Origin: Irpex lacteus
Taxonomy: Eukaryota; Basidiomycota; Agaricomycetes; Polyporales; Irpicaceae
Direction of reading: 5' to 3'
Assembly (NCBI GenBank): GCA_001986395.2
Contig: MQVO02000119.1
Span: 1 to 27,473 of the forward strand
Length of the DNA: 27,473 nt
Position 1 is the stretch's first letter; every line of letters begins with the position of its first letter. The notes beneath the pieces were generated by a model. It made no database searches. It worked only from the letters and a program-made list of their open reading frames with translations, and was not told the DNA's origin. The translations under genes were made by a program, and so were the position numbers. Of this stretch, positions 1 through 11,631 are shown one piece after another.

Positions 1-3000
1 TTTCAGAGCAGGCAGTAGATTCCGCAGATCAGCTATAGCGTGAAGCACATCAAACGCTACGATGACGTCAAAACTAGCCTCCATTATATTTTTGCTCTAC
101 CGCCGGCCGAGTGATATCGAAAGCTTTCGCAGTGGTCGTATGCCATGGGCTTTTCTTGGAGGCCTCCTGCGCGAGGGAAATCGACACATCGGTGCAAACA
201 TACTCGACGAATACGTCTGATGGAAAATTCTGCGAGAGAAGAGCCTCGCCAATAAGGGCTGTGACACGACCCGTACCGGCCCCAATCTCGAGGATTCGGA
301 CGACTTTTTGCCACAGGAAAAGGCGTGTACTATCGCCCTTACGACTGCCTCGGTCAGTTGGTGGAACACCTCACCATCGAAAAGAGTGAGTTCGTAGATT
401 TTACTCATGAGATCGTCAACAAATAACGCCTGAACTGCTGCTGTAGATGAGAGTATGATGTCTAGAGTTTGATTAGTGAGCAATGTGAGGGCGATAATCA
501 AATCTCAGAAGCACAGACCTGCTTGTGCACGAGCCACCCTTTCCGTCAGCTCCCGTAATGGATTCTTCTCGTCTTGCAGAGAATCTGGAAGAACGAGACT
601 GAAGTCTTCTTCTTGCCGTAGCTGCGTTGCCCATTGAAGGTATCTCTGCCTGTCGTAGGGAAGGACTTCCGGAAGCGGTGGCAGGCCTTCCATGGTTCTT
701 CGGGTGTATTTATGCGCGAGGCCGTCCAGTGCTTGCGAAACACACACTATTTCATTAAGGACCGACGGATAGTGCCCGTGGCAGTGAAAACTCTAGCTTT
801 TGTGATGGAAAAGAATGTTCTTGCCAATACTCGGTGTACCTGCTAGGAGGGGGTGTCGGCCTCCTTGGCTCGAGAAATTGAAGACCTTTCACATATATAG
901 TGTTTGGTCGCTATAGCTTCTCGAAACAATAGACCATCTTACCTAGAAAAGTAAAAAGAACGCGGCCGTCCACATCCAGGATAAAGCAATCCATTCTACG
1001 AGAGTGAGGCGTCCATTCTGTAATACGACTGTAGACCGAAAACTCGGCCGGTAGAACAAGTGGGCCGACGGAGCCATCGTTGCGGAACGCACGTTCGACG
1101 GAATGAGGCAGTCCAAAGGTTGAGTTGAGAGGTGTTCGGGTGTTTACTGCACTGGCAATCCCATCCTCCAATCGTGTTATCAATAGATCTGTATACTGAC
1201 TGACAAAGTACTCACCTGGAACGCTGCGTCCATCAATGCGGGGTTGAAAAACGTATTCCGTTGATGATATATCAACTGGTCCACGAATCCAGCATATACT
1301 TCTTGATCATTGGCACAGCCCCTGAGCACCCTACGAAACCTACACACGAGGTTAGAGAAGTTACAAATGACAGATATGTGCAGGCTTACGATGGTCCAAA
1401 CTGACACCAGGTTGATAGTTCCTTGTAGACATCCGCGGCAGTAAAGTAAAAGGGACAGCGGGATGCAACCTCACTGACATCCACCTTTACCAGACATCGT
1501 TCGTCTAAGCGAGGTTTTCCGTATCCGATTCTTCCACGAGCATGCACTACTCCATAAGTATGATGATTGCTACCGATCCCTTCATCAACTGGATGTAGCG
1601 AACGATCCGTTGTGGATGAGGCGATTTCGACCTGGCCACCTATCTTCTTGACATGTAAGGTGCCAATCTTGCCATCATCGTCCAGCGCGAATGCCTTCGC
1701 AAACTCGAAGTCCCAGACGGAAGTTACGCCTGGAAATTCCAATGCCATCTCGATGTATGCAGAAGCGGGGATAATATTCGAGTGATTAATCACATGGTCG
1801 GCCATCCATGGTTCGGGGAGAGAAGGGCTGACCCTGAGATTCTCAGAATTGAGGGGGCTTGGATGTGGTTGTAGTCGTTTGTGATACGAAGGAACTTGAG
1901 GAAATATGTTATGCGACTTCTTCTGGAATGGATAAGGAGGGGCGTCAATATGTCCTCGAGGCCAGCCATTGAGACGGCGAAAATTGATCTTATCGAAAGA
2001 ACGCATTAGACAGGGATAAATGCACAATGTTTACGAAACGTACAGAGTTTATTCCTGATAGCAGCATGGTCCCTAAGGCTTCTAGGAACGTCCTGACTTG
2101 CGCATAGAGCGGATTTGATACATCGCTTCGAGAGAGTCGACGGCTGGGGGTGATAACCTCCGCTGCACCGAAACTGTACAGATACTGGACCCATAGTTAG
2201 CCATAAGAAGATCACTCAGCAGAGAGAGATCCTCACTTGTGCGAGTACGGGGTGTGATGAAAGTTCTATCGCCACGAAATTATTCCCAATGGTGTTTCTG
2301 ACAGTGGACATGGCGTCATGAAAGCGGACAGGTTGCCGAAGATTGTTCCACATATAGTTAGCATCGTATGGCTCTAGGACAACCTGCGCAGTGACACTGG
2401 ACACGATTGGTATGGTGGGAACGTGTGGCCCGGGAAACGAGGAGAAAATTGCGTCCAGGTCATGTCGATAAGAGACTTGGATTGGGTCGACAAAGGGGCT
2501 ATGAACTGCGGTACTGACACGTAGCTTGACAGCCTTGACTACGGAAAAATGTTCCTCCAGAGTAGCCTTCAGGTGGTCGATGTCGCCGGATGTACCAGAT
2601 ACACCGAAGTCCTTGATAGTATTGATTGATGCGATGTGAAGAGCCTTGTGTCCGTCTGTCGGGAAGCAACTGACGAGCTCTTCTTCGGTACAGCCAGATA
2701 CAGCCAACATGGATCCCTCGCCATCAACAAGGGATAAAGCACGTCCCCTGGCAATGGCAATGCGGATCACCATCTATAGCAACGCTCAGCACAGCGACTT
2801 CAGTAAATGAGATGCATACCTCTCGAGACATAGCACCAGATGCATAAAACGCAGCAGTCTCGCCAATAGAGTGCCCGATGACTACTGTCGGACACACCCC
2901 CAGGGAAAGCAGAAGATCATGCAAAGCAACTTGAAACATGGTGAGGGCCACAGAGATGACAAATGCAGGCCAGATAGTATGCTGATCGGATATAGGAGAC

Positions 3001-5240
3001 GACGTATTTCTCTGGTCAGATATGAAAAGCCCAGTCACCTCCAGAAAAGACTCTCCGACTTGTTGACAATAAACTTGATCAGAGGCTAAGATGCTGTCCC
3101 TGAAGACGGAATAATGGTAGAAAAGGCCCCTGCCCATCGCAATATGCTGAGGGCCCTGCCCTGAGAAACAAAATACCACGGATGGTGCAGAGTTGGTGAC
3201 GAGTGTTGGTTCGGGGAAGGCTTGAGATAGATGCGCAATTTTAGAGGCGACAACGAAAGTTCTCCAGGGCATCTGGCGCGCTCTTGTGCCAGTGTGCTCG
3301 GACAGTGGGCGTGCTGGAGCATCGGAATAAGCAGTAGTGTACGTATCAACCAAGGAGTTACAAGCCCTTGGAGAAAGTGCGCCGATGGCAAAGAGATGGA
3401 GATCTATGTCTGCTAATTCGGTCGGTCGTTCAGGCCGAGCCTCGTGTTCGCGGAGGACGGTGTGTCCACAAGAACCTAAAGAAAATGATGCTGTCAGTAG
3501 GAACGCACGTATTGATACTTTGTTACTCACCACCGAAGCCGTAGCTAGATATTGAGGCGACCAAACCAGTTCTCTCGTTTTGGGGTACGAAATCTTCGGC
3601 AACTACAGGCACGCGTAGATTATATTTTGTGAACTCTATTTCTGGCGACGGCTTTTTGAAGTAGCCATTGGGGAGCATTATCCTCCTTTCGAGCATCATA
3701 AGGACCTAGTAAATACAGTCAAAATACATCTACGATAGATGTAACCCGTCATACCTTGATGAGAGAGGAGATATAGGCCCTATCATCAGGTAAGCAATGA
3801 GGCCTATATACCAAGCATACAACCATGCACTTACCCCATTTCACCATGGCCTAGATTGGACTTGATAGAGCCGATGGGGAGAGGCAAGCCATTTCTGCCA
3901 CGTGCGAATATCTCACCTGCTGCATTGGCCTCAATACGGTCACCGACCTTGATATAAATATTAATAGATCTGACACATTGGTGTCATATAGCAGCAGATG
4001 ATTTGCACATACTTTTGTTCCCGTGCCATGAAGCTCCACAAAATCCGCTTCACAAGGTTGGAGTCCAGCATCTGCATAGGCGCGACGAATAGCTTCCGTC
4101 TGTGCCACAGGATTCGGGGTGGTAAGTGATCCCATAGCAGACCCGCAAGTGGTTAAGGCTGTTCCAACAAGGGTTCCATGAATATGGTCCCCATCGCGAA
4201 CAGCCAAGTCGTGTCGCTTGATAACGACAGCACCCGCTACAAAGCTTCAGTAGAGCATCAAAAGCATGAAGTACGTCACATACCGACTTCTCCGCGAGCA
4301 TAGCCATTTGCGTCAGCATCAAAGCTCTTCGAAATGCCATCGGGGGAAAGCACTCCGAGGCGAGAAAATGATACTGCATCCAGTAGCGACAGCACGAAGC
4401 TGACACCACCGACAACGGCTTGGTCACAATCGCCGTTACGAATGGCTTGCACTGCAAGATGCATAGCTGTCAGCGCAGAAGAGCAAGCAGTGTCGACAGG
4501 CAACGAGGGGCCAGTGAGATCGAAAACATATGATATACGATTTGCGACAATGCTGTAGTTGTCTTAGTAGCGGTATAAAACGGTGAAACATATTTCGCAC
4601 CTTGTCGCAGAACCAGTGCAGTAATATTCTTGAATTCCAGCCTCGTCTTGGTCAAGCCCGAGGTCAGAGCTTGCACACCCGATGAAAACACCAGTGTTCG
4701 TGCCTCGAAAGTCAATTCCACTGCGTTGTAACGCGTCAAATGCAACATGCAGAGAATGGAGCTGATGAGGAGATATCTGTGAGGCCTTTTAATTCCCATT
4801 AGCTTGGGCAAATTGTTCTGCTGCGATCACGCTTACCTCTCGAGTCGAGATACCAAACTCTTGCAGGTCACCAATTCCAACATCGGAAAGATAAGCGCCT
4901 TTGTCCTACGGATTAACATTTTTCTTAACGTCAATGCAACTCGTGATAACAATCCAGTCAGAAAGAACATACGGTCACGATCTTCCCCGGGGCTTCGCCC
5001 AGGTATGCCTGAGCATTCCAGCGGTCAGAAGGGACTGTGACAATGCCAGACCCTCTCATTTTCAGAAATTCAAATAAATCCGGGGTATCCATGGTGCCGC
5101 GAGTACCACCAGGTGCTTGAATCGCCATACCTAGGGGCTATAAGTATTTTAGTTAGGCCATGGAATACGTACATACCGACAATAGCAACCGCTCGCGAAT
5201 TGGGGTTTTGGTAGGATGGGGGAACTGGGTTGGAATCCAT
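1..5240 (-). CDS. Reducing type I polyketide synthase (KS-AT-DH-CMeT), 3' partial, frame-broken in the CMeT region
   Basis: Iterative PKS that would build a reduced, C-methylated polyketide. The ATG at 5240 gives a short leader running straight into the KS fold. KS: catalytic Cys in DTACSSA (about residue 179), HGTGT (His 315) and NLGHGE (His 354). AT: GQGPQH, then GHSIGE (Ser about 627). DH: catalytic His about 934 and Asp about 1106 (LMDAAFQ), but the HxxxGxxxxP motif has His in place of Gly. CMeT: LEIGAGTG, then FDVIVAFDVLHA. Exons end at 5177, 4973, 4837, 4601, 4284, 4013, 3835, 3755, 3531, 2820, 2237, 2044, 1390 and about 1216, all phase-consistent; a later intron is 462-518. Beyond the DH, frame changes lie near 775, in T5 at 305-309 and in T5 at 89-93, where I find no intron of plausible size. 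KR, ER and ACP would lie outside the window. Family call is certain; whether the gene works is not. Confidence 0.9.
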
Positions 5241-5344
5241 GGCGAGTTCGGCTACAGAAAAGCTGAAAGGTTAGCAGCTTGGGCTGTCTTATACACCTTC
5301 CAGACCAGCAAGAAACAGCTTACATCTTTAGCAGTTGCCGACAT
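5241..5344 (-). promoter_or_regulatory. PKS 5' leader with a predicted intron and an upstream ATG
   Basis: Reading the minus strand, 5323-5252 has GTAAGC at its start, a CTAAC branch box and TGTAG at its end, a convincing 72-nt intron just before the PKS start. An ATG at 5344 opens a reading frame that crosses this intron and overlaps the PKS start in a different frame. It could be an upstream ORF that limits PKS translation. Alternatively it is the true start, followed by one more frame break. The intron is well supported; the regulatory role is inference. Confidence 0.45.
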
Positions 5345-5572
5345 GTCCGGCTCATCATCCGTGCAACAAATGGAAGTCAATCGCTACCATTGCCAGCATG
5401 ATGTCCCGGATCTCGTTGTAAGCACCCAAAATGACACAGATAGATTCTATGCTCTCTTCAGAGTTTGTGATATACCGCGCACGTCGTTTGCAGATTCCCA
5501 TTGGCCAGCCGTAGTATTTGCGCTGCGCCTGCTGGATCATCCGTGATTCCTCCTGTATTTGGAGTAACTTCG

Positions 5573-5600
5573 ACACCGCACACCGCACACCGCACACCGT
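5573..5600. repeat. Heptamer tandem repeat, 4 units
   Basis: Four consecutive copies of ACACCGC, the last with a final T. It lies about 330 bp upstream of the PKS start codon, in the presumed promoter side of that gene. Confidence 0.9.
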
Positions 5601-5886
5601 ACTGACGTTGACATGTGCAATCCGTAAGCTCCGAGCTTTCGAAAGGCTGAGAACACTCAGTGATACGCCCACTCGGATACTTACAGCGCATCCGAGTTGT
5701 CGGAATGTGGGCCCGGCTGTGAACCTATCTGTCTCCAGAATCAGTGAACTGCCCGGTATTCTGATATATGTTGATAGCTTACTTCAATAGCTGTCAAGAA
5801 CCCACCATGAAGTCGCGATGAAACCTTGCAAAGGCACAGTGGAGACTTCGTAGAATGGATTAGACAGTATCACAGGGACGTGTGGA

Positions 5887-6060
5887 ATGGCGGCCGAGTT
5901 TCAGAAGGACCTTCAGATTGTGAGCGTGTGATCGATGCTCAGAATACTGCACGCGCAGTACCTCAAGGACCCGGAGGTACAGCATTGTGGTGCCACGATA
6001 GACTCGGAGCGGGCCAAGTTCCAACGAACGTTCAGGCGTCTAAACGACGAGCATTCTTAG
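5887..6060 (+). CDS. Possible small protein or gene fragment (44 aa)
   Basis: An ATG at 5887 opens 33 nt of frame, then GTGAGC at 5920 and GCGCAG ending at 5958 define a 39-nt intron, phase 0. The second exon runs to TAG at 6058-6060. The product is charged and amphipathic (includes YLKDPEV and SERAKFQR). I do not recognise it. It may be an isolated exon of a decayed gene, since nothing clear continues on either side, and the intron is at the short end of the range seen here. Confidence 0.25.
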
Positions 6061-7226
6061 AATGCGCATATTTAGCGCTTGATATTTACCAAACTTGGAT
6101 TGCTACTTCCATCTGAACGCTCAGCGCCCATCTCTCATTCGCGAATAGGATGTATTTCTACGCTATAGATGGTGATCTCGGACGTAGTAAGTTGTGCACA
6201 ATTGCCATTTTCATAGCGCCTGCGAGCTCACTGGAAAGACCCGATCCAAGATTAAGATGGTCCGCCTTACTCGTGAGATCAGCTCCTTGTGGCGGACGGT
6301 CGTCTTGCTGTAGCGCAGGTCACAAGCTAACCGCGCCGCCTGCGTCGATGTCCCGATACATCATTCTTAGGAATACGCTGGCATTCAATCATCGCATCTG
6401 CCGTAGTCTTTGCCGGCCGGCGCCACTAAGTGTTTCGCTGCTATTCGTTGAGATGCAGGAACATGTAATGGCCAATTGCAGAGGACCCCATTTACGGTAT
6501 GCGTATGCATCTTCAAAAACTCGCTCCCAATCCCAGTCATTTGAACCATCGCGCCCTGGACCCACGCTATCAGCCCCATGCCAGAATCACTCGAAACCAC
6601 CCTTACAAACCTCAAGGCTTCCCAGTACACATCGTTGGCGGTGTTCGTGCTGCTAATTTATGATCATTGTAAGAGGTGGAGTATCGTGTAATATATCCTT
6701 TGTTCTAAACAGCTCGTAGGTTTAACATTTAGCAAAGAGGTTTGTAGCAATTCATTGTCACGAGTTCGTTCAGGAGCATTTAACATACAGCCCGTATGAC
6801 ATCTAGTACGCGCTGATATGGCGAGCCAGGCTCTCCATTCCTAAAGTGATGTTTCTATGGGTAAGTGCTACGTTGTCACCACTACGCTGCAATGTTTGAT
6901 GAAGAGTATCGTTTACAGGTTCGATACAGGTTAGTATGGTATGTTACATCACAGTCTCAAATGACTCAACCAAGGCCCTCCATGACTAGTGTTCCGATTG
7001 CCATTTCGTAAGTAGACAATACCCTTCACTACGAAACGACCTTGTAACCCTTATTCTCATGTACAGCATTAGCATATATTGTAAGCGATCGTGTTTCATC
7101 CCGAGAGCGAGTACAATTAACTATATGTCGCCGCAGCTCTGTCCGGTTCTGCTGCTCAGCTATCTCGCAAAGTGAGTCACAGCTAAATTCGTGATCAATC
7201 TTTTTTAACGTGATTACAGTTGTAAG
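6061..7226. other. Gene-poor stretch
   Basis: No gene I can support. The plus ORF at 6150-6656 has low-complexity, non-protein-like composition. The minus strand around 6430-6620 has a short coding-like patch discussed under the rejected items. Several GTAAGT/ACAG pairs between 6990 and 7220 hint at 5' exons of the following 7-TM gene, but no chain gives a continuous frame. Confidence 0.4.
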
Positions 7227-8493
7227 TAAAATGTCTATCGAGGCTCAACCTTCAACTGGTGCTCACCGCATGCTCGATAAGCTGCAAGGATTGGACATAT
7301 AGTAAGAGAACAACGTACTTTACAGTCAGTATACGTACTGACCTCTACGATAGTGCACCTCGGTCTTCAAATTTTCAACACTTTCGCTTGCGTCAACGGT
7401 AAGCCATCCATAACTTTGAGTGCACTCATAACATTGATTCAGCCCGGCTTGCAGTCCTTACTGCGATGCGTGTCTATGCCTTATGGAATAGGACCAAATG
7501 GGTTGTCATTCTTTTGTTTGTCACACTTGTTCTGGTGAATTGCGCTGGGGCCGTTCTAGTAATGGTATCGGCCTCTGAGGGGACATGTGAGCTTTTAATG
7601 TTTGTGGCTAAGTACACGGACATACTCACTCATTAAATAAACAGATATTTACTACGAGCCGCTCAATATTTGCAGAGTCACGCTACCAAAACTAATTGGA
7701 TACACTTGGCCTCCACTGGTAAGCATTGCTTCTGTTGTCTTCAGCTCTCGTGAGTTGAATGCGACTGATTATCTGCGACAGGTACTCTTTGACTTGCTGG
7801 TGGTATTTCTCACAGCTGCTAAGACATGGCAGCTTCGAGCAGTAGAAGTCACCACGCCGCTGATTCATTTGATCTTTCGTGACGGTCAGTAAATGCGTAT
7901 CTTCTTCGGTGGTATCCCAGTGATGCTCAGCATATCATCCTGCAGGTCTCGTCTATTTCACCGTATGATTTTTCTCCATCTACCGCTGCGAGTGTTTCTA
8001 ATTATTGTATCACAGATTTTGTTTTTATCCCGCTTCTTCAACATATTCATATGGCTAGTGATGCCGGTACGTGAGGGATATGCCAGTGGCATATTATGAC
8101 GAGCAGGCTATTTGACGAAATCTTATAGGAATCGCTCGAAGTACTGGGTGTGCATGTCGGGTTTACCATTGGCACGCTGACCTTTACAAGGCAGGTCGTG
8201 CTACATTATCGTGTTTGAACAGCAATATTAAATGTTTGTCCCCCCTCTCCAGACTACTCCTAAATCTAAAGGACGTTGCCTCCCATAATCAATGGTCCAA
8301 CGCTACTTCCTTCTCCTCAGGCGAGACCATGGTATCTACCACGCCGTTCAGAGCCGGCGTTCCAGACCCAGTCGACCGACGGGTAGTGATCTACAAGAGC
8401 TCAGAAATACAGCAATCCGGAAGAGATGAGGAATATGAGATGAAGGGTCTAAATCCACGTTGGTGCTCAGACTCAAACAATGTGCGCCTGTAA
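7227..8493 (+). CDS. Seven-transmembrane protein of the DUF6533 type, 5' end unresolved
   Basis: Basidiomycete-type integral membrane protein; members resemble 7-TM receptors but their ligand is unknown. Exons that splice in frame: about 7227-7301, 7354-7398, 7443-7586, 7645-7718, 7782-7884, 7946-7962, 8016-8066, 8129-8190, 8253-8493. The 7354/7443 exons give an amphipathic loop, then ARLAVLTAMRVYALWNR and a strongly hydrophobic helix, matching the third and fourth helices of this family (RVYALW is typical). Later exons carry further helices and a TRLLLNL segment entering a charged, serine-rich cytoplasmic tail ending at 8493. One exon is only 17 nt, and the last intron uses GC at its donor. 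The first two helices and start codon were not found upstream, so the gene may be 5'-truncated or have exons I missed. Confidence 0.7.
8191..8252 (+). other. GC-AG intron in the 7-TM gene
   Basis: The exon ends ACAAG at 8190 and the intron starts GCAGGT. The acceptor is CTCCAG ending at 8252. Only this donor joins the two frames (phase 2) and creates the family-typical Arg-Leu-Leu-Leu-Asn stretch; the GT four bases downstream puts the tail out of frame. Confidence 0.6.
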
Positions 8494-10165
8494 CGAGAGT
8501 AGTATAGGCTGCCTGTTCAAGTTGCAGTGATCATCCCCCGACAGAGCAGGGGTATCTCACGTGCTGATAGCATGCTGACCTGTCAAATAACTATGTCTTT
8601 GCAAAAACAGACGGTGCTTGGAACTTGATTCTAAGGAAAACCCCCAAGAGTTCCTTTTGTCACCACTGCCATTGGCCACGTACGTATCAGATGAAGAAAC
8701 TTAATGTTGATATTGGGCTCTGAGGTCCGCAGGAAATGTGAAAATGGAATGTTCGTAGAATCAGCCTCAGCACCAACACCGCCGGCGTACAATCAGGCGT
8801 ATCTGAATTCGTAGTTGAGTCTAAGTTGACAGTGTTTTATCGGAAGTATCTAGGCTGTTGTGGGGCAACTGTCTACTCAGAGTGTTCCGACCTCAAGTTG
8901 TACATGTGCTTGTTCGTCTGGGTACAGCTGGGAAAGCCCGGGCCAGAGTACGTGTTTCATTCTGTGGGCACTGCACTTCCTTGTTAAATTATCGGCGCGA
9001 TCCGAGTCAGTCTGATATGTAAGTGCGCGCACCACTGGCATGTATAGCGATCCGAGTGCCTACCGGGGTGTTTTGTCTTCATCGACAAAACAAGCCGTGG
9101 CCATGGAAGGCGGGGTACTGTGGCGAGCTTGGACGATTGTTGGCAACTTGGGAAGTTCGTGCCCAAGTGACAAGATTACCACATGTAGATTCTCCGCTCG
9201 GAGGGACGTGGCTTATCTGGCGCTAATCAACATTCACATTCAGTCATCCCACGCCGGCAACTGGCACGATCTCTGCGCAAAGAGATGAGCACCATCATCC
9301 CGGACCTTTGAACCTTCAGGAGTTCTCGGCGTGATTTACTTCTTCCCGAGTAAGGTACATGGTTGAACTCGTTCATGTTCGTATCCAAAATGGGAACAAA
9401 CACCACTGTGCTTGTCCATACCTCATGGCAACAACCTAATAATACAGCTTCAGCCGCTGAGCGCTGACCTTGAACAAGCGGCGATTCTTCATCACTAACT
9501 TGAACTAGGGCACCGTCATGCCGCGCATGTTTACCTATGGATCACTGCTATCGGTGCGCACAACTATATTCCCTTGACGCGAAACAGGCGAAAACAGGCG
9601 AGAACATGCTGACGGTGCTTCCAATCTAGCCCCCCGATGCAGGCCGAACGGCATACTGAGTTCGAAGGATCTACTCTACCTTTTGTGGTCCTCACCTACA
9701 ACTTTCGGTCGGGGTAATGCAAGCCTGAGGACGTTAGGGGCGGAGATCGTTCTCATCAGTCTCGCACAAGTTTTGGTGATAGATGAGAACACTGGTTATT
9801 CGATAGCCCCGACTATGGACGTCTAGGATCGCGAAGTACGACACTCTGACTGTGTATACTTCGGGTTGATTCTTCTTCTTACCAGCCACTGATCATCTTC
9901 CGTTACGGCTTACCGCAGATGCTCTATTGTTTCCAGCAATCAACATCCCTCTGATAGGATGTCAAGGGCCGCCGCCGAAGTGGCTCATCATCATAACTGC
10001 CTCTCACCACAGAAAGATGGCTAGAGGACGAACCCGATTCGCAACTCCCTTATTTTCGTCGTTCAAGTTATGCCGTACAGGCGGCCCCGCCGTGACCTTG
10101 TGCTTTACATACCCACTCTGTGAGCTGAGTGCAATGCGGCCGGGTATGTTTCACTGCTTTCACGA
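8494..10165. other. 1.7-kb intergenic stretch without a recognised gene
   Basis: Scattered short ORFs overlap on both strands near 8984-9288 and none has protein-like composition, splice-linked extension or a known motif. A tiny imperfect repeat (GAAACAGGC, then GAAAACAGGC) lies near 9583-9605. No transfer RNA or transposon structure was recognised. Confidence 0.4.
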
Positions 10166-11631
10166 TTGCGAAATGACATGCATAACCCCCAGCTTTCCCC
10201 TTTAGATTGTAAATCTTTCGCTATGCAACTACAACGTCGTTGCTGCACGCTGAGGAGCGAGGCGCTACATATCCCCCTTGATGTAGCTGAGTCTATTATC
10301 GACAGCTTACGATATGACCGCAACGCTCTCCAAGCATGCGCTCTAACCTGCAGGTCGTGGGTTCACCGTAGTCGGACTCACCTTCATCGCACCTTCGTTA
10401 TTAAACACACCGGGGTGGCGCTGTGCTCCGATAGTGAGGTTCGTCGGCACATCTCGTTGCGCGATCTTCCATGCATCCTAGAGTATGCAGATGAAGTCAC
10501 GCTGGAGAGTGTCTCTGGTGCGGAGAACAGGGACATAGGCTGCTGTCGCTTCCAGTTCTGGGATACTGTCCGACGTCTACGCCACATCCGCAAGCTCACC
10601 ATTCTCGGTACGGAGCTGTGTGGCTCTGCCATATCTCTGGGAGGTAGCTGCTGGGACACATTATTTCCAGCAGTCGAGTCCCTTTCTCTCCGTGGTGCCA
10701 CAGTTGCAAGTGCCCGTGACATCCTCCGTTTAGCATCGTCATTTCGCGGTCTACGAACCCTGGATTTCGATACCGTCGATCAGCTTGCATCAGCAGGAGT
10801 GGAATCTAAGGCTGGCTTCGCAAGCTCCCCCGACAGTATCGCCATGCATATCCACCCTTCCGACTCTTTTTCGACTCTCAACTTGGCTCCCTGGTCAATT
10901 CGCTTCGAGCACTGCCACGACAAATTCATCGCCGACATCCTTCTATCCCATTTGGACTCGGCACAGCATGCCCAAGTAGCGCTACAGGTTCTTCAACTAC
11001 ACACAACTCTCTCCATTGATGAAAGTGCGCCGCTAGAGGCCTCGGTGCGGGCAGCTGTTTCGCTTCGCGACCTTCATATTGTAATTCAGGAGCAAGCCGA
11101 GATTCCTGAATTTCGATCCAACCTGTTCCCAAAAACACTGCAAAGAGGTGAGTCGCCACAAATCCGATTTCTTGCTACGTTAATGACACATTCTAACGTG
11201 TAGCATCAAAATGGATCGACGTTTGCGAGCGATTAGAAGTGCTGCGCCTTTCACTCCGACGTCAGCAACTACTTGCGATGATATCGATGGTGTCGCCGTA
11301 CCATGTCAAGCCATACTCGCTGAACACTGTCTGGGACGTATACGGCGAGATTCTCCGAGGACTCTCGAGGCCTTCATTCAGCGAACTAGTGTTGCATGTC
11401 GACGCCAGCGATATTGAGCAACCAGGCCTACGTCGACTGGAGAATAGCCTGTCTCAACACTCTGCGTTACGTACTGTCAAATCAGTGCGTTTCCTCGTTG
11501 GCGGATATTTTACTTCTCGCGAGCGGCTTCATCAGAACATGGAAAGATGGTCAGGAAACCTTCGCAGACTTAGGACGACGCACGCAGTCCATATTGATTT
11601 CTACCGTAAATTATGTTCTTTTTCCAATTGA
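10166..11631 (+). CDS. F-box protein, probably with degenerate leucine-rich repeats
   Basis: Likely substrate adaptor of an SCF ubiquitin ligase. Two exons, 10166-11147 and 11204-11631, separated by a 56-nt intron (GTGAGT, TCTAAC branch box, TGTAG). The joined frame is 1410 nt and predicts 469 aa. The F-box is at about residues 35-78: IPLDVAESIIDSL, then ALQACALTCRSWVHRSRTHL. The remainder is rich in leucine with spaced LRTLDFD, LEVLRLSL and FSELVLHV segments typical of F-box/LRR-like proteins expanded in agaricomycetes. A second in-frame Met 19 codons downstream of the first could be the real start. The frame is intact throughout. Substrate unknown. Confidence 0.85.

Noticed and set aside
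315..360. Tiny introns (13-39 nt) to explain the CMeT frame change
   Set aside because: Candidates are too short, or are multiples of three and so leave the frame unchanged; the mononucleotide-run explanation is simpler.
2040..2240. A frame break between the AT and DH domains of the PKS
   Set aside because: An intron at 2185-2236 (GTGAGG, CTAAC, TCCAG) joins the frames exactly, so no lesion is needed.
5355..5691. Minus ORFs upstream of the PKS as extra PKS exons or a separate gene
   Set aside because: No PKS-like residues, run through the heptamer repeat, and the splice into the PKS frame does not fit.
6430..6620. Minus-strand coding-like patch (NDWDWERVFEDAYAYRKW) faintly like a GMC oxidoreductase segment
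   Set aside because: Too short, no FAD-binding motif or flanking exons nearby; resemblance rests on a few Trp and Asp residues.
8984..9288. Overlapping short ORFs on both strands in the 8.5-10.1 kb gap
   Set aside because: Mutually overlapping, no splice-linked extension and no recognisable residues.
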